Assembly: GCF_029867415.1 (NCBI RefSeq) | Contig: NW_026706271.1 | Span: 62,001 to 126,000, forward strand | Source of the DNA: Vicia villosa | Taxonomy: Eukaryota; Streptophyta; Magnoliopsida; Fabales; Fabaceae | Reading direction: 5' to 3' | DNA length: 64,000 nt | Shown: one piece after another, positions 59,707-64,000 of the stretch | Layout of the letters: the number at the start of each line of letters is the position of its first letter | How positions within the stretch are numbered: the stretch's first letter is position 1 | The notes under the pieces: generated by a model | What the model saw: the letters and a program-made list of their open reading frames with translations, nothing else | The model's database searches: none | What the model was told of the DNA's origin: nothing | Program-made: the position numbers and the translations under genes

Positions 59707-60914
59707 TGTTAGAACAAGATTTGTTCTGATCAATTATCTTAGTTTTGATGATAACAATAATATGAATTTTGCTTATGATAATATGGTACTCTAATCCAAT
59801 GCAATTTTCTTTTCAGGAAATATATAAAGAGTATGCATAATTCAGCGCTCAGAAGCTTTGTCTCAAAGGGTTCAGCATGCAACATCAGAACATGGTCTGG
59901 CAAGACATCAGAAGATGGTCGAAGCAGAATCAGAACATGGGTCTATGGAAGCATCAGAAGAACAAGAGATCAGAAGCACTGAAGCTCAGAAGATGGTATC
60001 ACGCTCAGAAGCACTTCACGGTCAGAAGATCAGAAGATGCTATGCACCAAGCTGTTTGACTCTGATGATATTCAAACGTTGTATTCACAAACATCAGATC
60101 AGAAGGAAGTACATGTGGCAGGCTACGCTGACTGACAAAAGGAACGTTAGAAGCTATTAAAGGCAACGTCAGTGACACAGTGTGAACAAGGCTCGAGGTA
60201 GTTGACAAAAGCGTATAACATTAAATGCGATGCTGTACGGAACACGCAAAGCATTAAATGCACTCAACGGTCATCTTCTCCAACGCCTATAAATATGAAG
60301 TTCTGATGAGAAGCAAGGTTAACGATTCTGAACAAAACAACTCATATTAACTTGCTGAAACTCTGTTCTATTCAAAGCTCAGAATCTTCATCTTCATCAA
60401 AGCTCACTACATTGCTGTTGTAATATATTAGTGAGAATAAGCTTAAACGATAAGAGAAATATCACAGTTTGTGATTATAGCTTTTAAGAAGCAATTGTAA
60501 TACTCTTAGATTTGATTACATTAAGTTGTAAGGAACTAGAGTGATCGTGTGGATCAGAATACTCTAGGAAGTCTTAGAGGTTATCTAAGCAGGTTGTAAC
60601 TAGAGTGATCGTGTGGATCAGAATACTCTAGAAAGTCTTAGAGGGTATCTAAGCAGTTGTTCCTGGAGTGATCAGTGTGTGATCAGAAGACTCTGGAAGA
60701 CTTAGTTGCTGACTAAGTGGAGAACCATTGTAATCCGTGCGATTAGTGGATTAAATCCTCAGTTGAGGTAAATCATCTCTGCGGGGGTGGACTGGAGTAG
60801 TTTAGTTAACAACGAACCAGGATAAAAATAACTGTGCAATTTATTTTTATCGGTCAAGTTTTTAAAGCTACACTTATTCAAACCCCCCCTTTCTAAGTGT
60901 TTTTCTATCCTTCA
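59707..60914 (+). repeat. 3' LTR of SIRE-like copy 2
   Basis: 1208 bp, closely matching 49867-51072, with TATAAATA at 60288-60295. Downstream of the TATA box it appears identical to the 5' LTR except for one base. It is not the physical end of the element: a primer site and gag follow. Confidence 0.94.
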
Positions 60915-61000
60915 ATTGGCATCAGAGCGCCGGTTCTAAGGTGCAAGCACTTAACCGTGTTTAGAAAAGATTCAGGAAGAGAAAAACGCTTCAGTAAAAG

Positions 61001-61610
61001 ATGGCTGATGAAACTGCAAAGTCTACATCTACATCTGGCTCTGCTGAGCAACACAACGGTAACAATGGTTATACTAGACCGCCGGTATTTGATGGTGAAA
61101 ACTTTGAATACTGGAAAGATAAACTGGAAAGTTACTTTCTTGGTCTAGATGGTGATCTATGGGATCTTCTGATGGATGGTTACAAACATCCGGTAAATGC
61201 CAGTGGCGTAAAGCTGACAAGGCAAGAAATGAGCGATGATCAGAAGAAGCTTTTCAGGAATCATCATAAATGCAGAACTGTTTTGCTGAATGCTATCTCT
61301 CATGCTGAGTATGAGAAGATATCTAACAGGGAAACGGCCTATGACATATATGAGTCCTTGAAAATGACTCATGAAGGAAATGCTCAAGTCAAGGAGACTA
61401 AAGCTCTTGCTCTAATCCAGAAATATGAAGCCTTCAAGATGGAGGATGATGAAGACATTGAAAAGATGTTTTCAAGATTTCAAACTCTTACTGCTGGATT
61501 GAGAGTTCTTGACAAGGGATACACCAAGGCTGATCACGTAAAGAAGATCATCAGAAGCTTACCCAGAAGATGGGGTCCTATGGTGACTGCATTTAAGATT
61601 GCGAAGAATC
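61001..61610 (+). pseudogene. Duplicated gag N-terminus after the 3' LTR
   Basis: It repeats 51159-51768 without a difference that I can see, i.e. the first 203 codons of gag with the same ATG. The preceding 86 bp, including the primer site, are duplicated too. It breaks at AATC (61607-61610) and joins the end of an LTR; the frame then runs a few codons into LTR sequence and stops at about 61636. The piece could only make a truncated gag lacking the zinc knuckle. Confidence 0.92.
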
Positions 61611-61750
61611 ATCTCTGCGGGGGTGGACTGGAGTAGTTTAGTTAACAACGAACCAGGATAAAAATAACTGTGCAATTTATTTTTATCGGTCAAGTTTTTA
61701 AAGCTACACTTATTCAAACCCCCCCTTTCTAAGTGTTTTTCTATCCTTCA
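61607..61750 (+). repeat. Terminal 144 bp of a third LTR
   Basis: It matches 60771-60914 exactly in length and, by eye, in sequence, ending TATCCTTCA against the AAAGC duplication. It is the remnant of the outermost 3' LTR. Confidence 0.92.
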
Positions 61751-61755
61751 AAAGC

Positions 61756-63475
61756 TACTGGTGTAAGGCTCGCGAGAAGCGAAATGACTGATGATCAAAA
61801 GAAAGATTTCAAAAATCATCACAATTGCAGGACTGTTTTGCTGAATGCTATCTCTCATGCTGAGTATGAGAAGATATCTAACAGGGAAACGGCCCATGAC
61901 ATATATGAGTCCTTGAAAATGACTCATGAAGGAAATGCTCAAGTCAAGGAGACTAAAGCTCTTGCTCTAATCCAGAAATATGAAGCCTTCAAGATGGAGG
62001 ATGATGAAGATATTGAGAAGATGTTCTCAAGATTTCAAACTCTAACTGCTGGATTGAGAGTTCTGGATAAAGGCTACACCAAGGCTGGTCATGTAAAGAA
62101 GATTATCAGAAGCTTACCCAGAAGATGGGGTCCAATGGTAACAACATTCAAGATTGCCAAGAATCTGAATGAAGTTTCTTTGGAAGAGCTTATCAGTGCC
62201 TTGAGAAGCCATGAAATTGAGCTGGACGCAAACGAGCCTCAGAAGAAAGTTAAGTCTATTGCATTAAAATCTAATATTAAAAAATGCACTAACGCTTTTT
62301 AGGCCAGAGAAGAAGATCCTGAAGAATCAGAATCTGAAGAAGAAGATGAACTGTCCATGATCTCCAAAAGGGTGAACCAACTCTGGAAGAGCAAGCAAAG
62401 GAAGTTCAGAGGCTTCAGAAGTTGAAAGAGATTTGAACGTGGAGAATCTTCTAGTGACAGAAAATCTGACAAGAAGAAGGCTGTCTGCTATGAGTGCAAT
62501 GAGCTTGGACATTACAAGAATGAGTGTCCGAAACTTCAGAAGGAGAATCCCAAGAAGAAGTTTCATAAGAAGAAAGGTCTTATGGCAACATGGGATGATT
62601 CTGAATCAGAATCAGGATCATACTCTGAAGGAGAGCAGGCAAACTTTGCGCTGATGGCGACAGAAGATGATGGATCAGAATCTACATCAGAATCAGATTC
62701 TGAAGAGGTATTTTCTGAACTATCTAGAGAAGAGTTAGTTTCCAGTCTAACAGAGCTTCTTGAATTAAAAGCTCATCTTAGTATCAAATACAAAAAGCTG
62801 AAAAAGCAATTTGAATTTGAAACTAATAAGCTTGAGTTGGAAAATTCTGAATTAAAAGAAAAAGTTTTAAAACTATCCAATAATGTTGGATCTCCTTCTG
62901 ATTCAGGAAAATCCACTCCCAGTCTGAATCATATTCTGAAAGAATATGATTTAAGTTTCAGGAAGTTCTTATCTAGAAGTATTGGCAGAAGTCAGCTAGC
63001 TTCTATGATATATGCTGTGTCTGGGAACAAGAGAGTTGGCATTGGTTATGAGGGTGAAATCCCATACAAGCTTGAATCTGTGGATGATATGAAAATATCA
63101 TACAAGCCTCTGTATAACCAATTTAAATTTGGCCACTCCCATGATATTAAGCACACATCACATGCACAAAGTTTTCACATAACACACACCAAGAAGCATG
63201 TGACACAATCTAAGAAATATCATGGAACTAAGAATAAGAAGTATCATACTGTTCCTCCTGCTAAATATTTTGCTAAACCCAAGTTCAATCAGAACTTGAG
63301 GAGAACTAACAAGAAAGGACCCAAGAAATTTTGGGTACCTAAGGAGAAGATAATTTCTGTTGCAGATATCCTTGGCGGCAAAGAGGACAGAAAGAAAAAT
63401 GTCATGGTACCTGGACTCTGGGTGCTCGCGACACATGACGGGAAGAAGGTCTACATTCCAAGACCTAGTGCTTAA
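61756..63475 (+). pseudogene. Gag of SIRE-like copy 1, main part
   Basis: It continues codon 69 of the gag begun at 49661. It resembles copy 2 gag along its length, including a zinc knuckle (CYECNELGHYKNEC, near 62490), the Ser/Glu-rich stretch, the coiled region and the basic His-rich tail ending PRPSA at the same stop codon as copy 2. TAG at 62300-62302 and TGA at 62423-62425 interrupt it; copy 2 has CAG and TCA at these places. The pieces open today are 61733-62302 and 62582-63475. Confidence 0.9.
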
Positions 63476-64000
63476 ACCAGGTGGAGAAGTCAAGTTTGGA
63501 GGAGATCAGAAGGGCAAAATCATTGGCTCTGGAACCATAAGTCTTGGTAACTCTCCTTCCATAACTAATGTACTTCTTGTAGAAGGATTAACGCATAACT
63601 TATTGTCCATAAGTCAATTAAGTGACAATGGTTATGATATAATCTTCAATCAAAAGTCTTGCAAGGCTGTAAGTCAGAAGGATGGCTCAATCCTATTTAC
63701 AGGCAAGAGGAAGAACAACATTTATAAGATTGATCTTTCTGATCTTGAGAAGCAGAAGGTGACTTGTCTTATGTCTGTTTCTGAAGAGCAATGGGTCTGG
63801 CACAGAAGATTAGGACATGCTAGTTTGAGAAAGATTTCTCAGATTAACAAACTAAATCTAGTTAGAGGACTCCCAAATCTGAAATACAAATCAGATGCTC
63901 TTTGTGAAGCATGTCAGAAGGGCAAGTTCTCCAGACCTGCATTCAAATCTAAGAATGTTGTTTCTACCTCAAGGCCGTTAGAACTCTTGCACATTGATCT
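63354..64000 (+). pseudogene. Pol start of SIRE-like copy 1 (protease, pre-integrase), cut by window end
   Basis: In the frame +1 to gag, open after a TAA at 63351-63353: protease DSGCSRHMTG near 63415, then the protease body and pre-integrase (WHRRLGHASLRKI, CEACQKGKF) up to the first integrase Asp region (LLHID) at the window edge. No stop was noticed in this part, but gag of this copy is broken. The rest of pol lies outside the window. Confidence 0.88.

Larger units (their letters stand above)
49867..61750 (+). mobile_element. SIRE-like copia copy 2 with an extra ORF and a rearranged 3' end
   Basis: Order: 5' LTR, primer site, gag, pol (interrupted by a hAT element), a long spacer with a third ORF, tandem repeats, polypurine tract, 3' LTR, then a second primer site with the first part of gag, then only the last 144 bp of an LTR. 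AAAGC duplications (49862-49866 and 61751-61755) flank the whole assembly. Gag and the third ORF are intact and pol is broken only by the hAT insertion and its separate frame, so the copy is young. The extra 3' part is best explained by a tandem LTR-internal-LTR-internal-LTR structure that lost most of its second unit. Confidence 0.92.
48361..64000 (+). mobile_element. SIRE-like copia copy 1, interrupted and running out of the window
   Basis: 5' LTR (48361-49574), primer site and gag start to 49866; then the whole of copy 2 (49867-61750); then gag resumes at 61756 and continues through protease and pre-integrase to the window end. The gag frame is continuous across the site when copy 2 and one AAAGC duplication are removed. 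It differs from copy 2 throughout, has lost its gag ATG and has two stops in gag, so it is older, as nesting requires. Confidence 0.92.

Overview
The window looks like repeat-rich intergenic DNA from a large plant nuclear genome, most likely a papilionoid legume. That is inferred from the mix of SIRE/Maximus-type and Tork-type Ty1/copia elements, Ogre/Tat-style long LTRs beginning TGTCATACC, CACTA and hAT DNA elements, many long (TA)n tracts and high A+T. No intact ordinary host gene was found. Almost every readable protein belongs to a transposable element, and most are broken by stops, frameshifts or insertions.

Layout. 1-10646: a MITE end, a decayed Tork-type copia (copy 1), and a better preserved copy 2 (2188-10571, TSD TATAT) sitting in a (TA)n tract. 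Copy 2 has a primer site matching tRNA-Phe, and its RT is split by a 3.35 kb solo LTR (5448-8795, TSD ACTGC). 12070-16850: a decayed CACTA element whose minus-strand TNP2 gene is split by a second solo LTR (13159-15060, TSD CATGG). 17063-20526: a minus-strand copia with both LTRs but most of pol deleted. 20875-22262: a minus-strand SIRE-type gag/protease remnant. 23797-25092: a non-autonomous hAT element (TSD TCCTAAGC). 25303-25942: two (TA)n tracts around a MITE that carries a short poly(A)-tailed retroposon. 26965-30191: a third, related solo LTR inside CACTA-like DNA. 30500-32560: CACTA-like DNA with a 153-codon plant-transposon-protein ORF. 32763-33523: an unrecognised fossil coding region on the minus strand. 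35181-35212: a Helitron 3' end. 37507-38154: a GC-rich-armed hAT element (TSD CTCATAAA). The rest of 34-44 kb is AT-rich with no recognisable gene.

44090-64000 is a nest. A truncated Ty3/gypsy fragment and a truncated copia fragment are followed by SIRE-like copy 1 (from 48361, running out of the window). Its gag is interrupted by SIRE-like copy 2 (49867-61750, TSD AAAGC). Copy 2's RNase H is in turn interrupted by a 696 bp hAT element (55765-56460, TSD CAGAAGCA).

The most interesting points are in SIRE-like copy 2. Its gag and pol lie in different frames with an overlap that copy 1 shares. An intact 409-codon ORF of unknown function follows pol, with its own promoter-like leader. The element ends as LTR, part of gag, then a piece of LTR, which suggests a tandem element collapsed through a 4-bp microhomology. 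Other notable points are the tRNA-Phe primer site, Pol III A/B-box motifs inside a solo LTR, and the fossil coding region near 33 kb.
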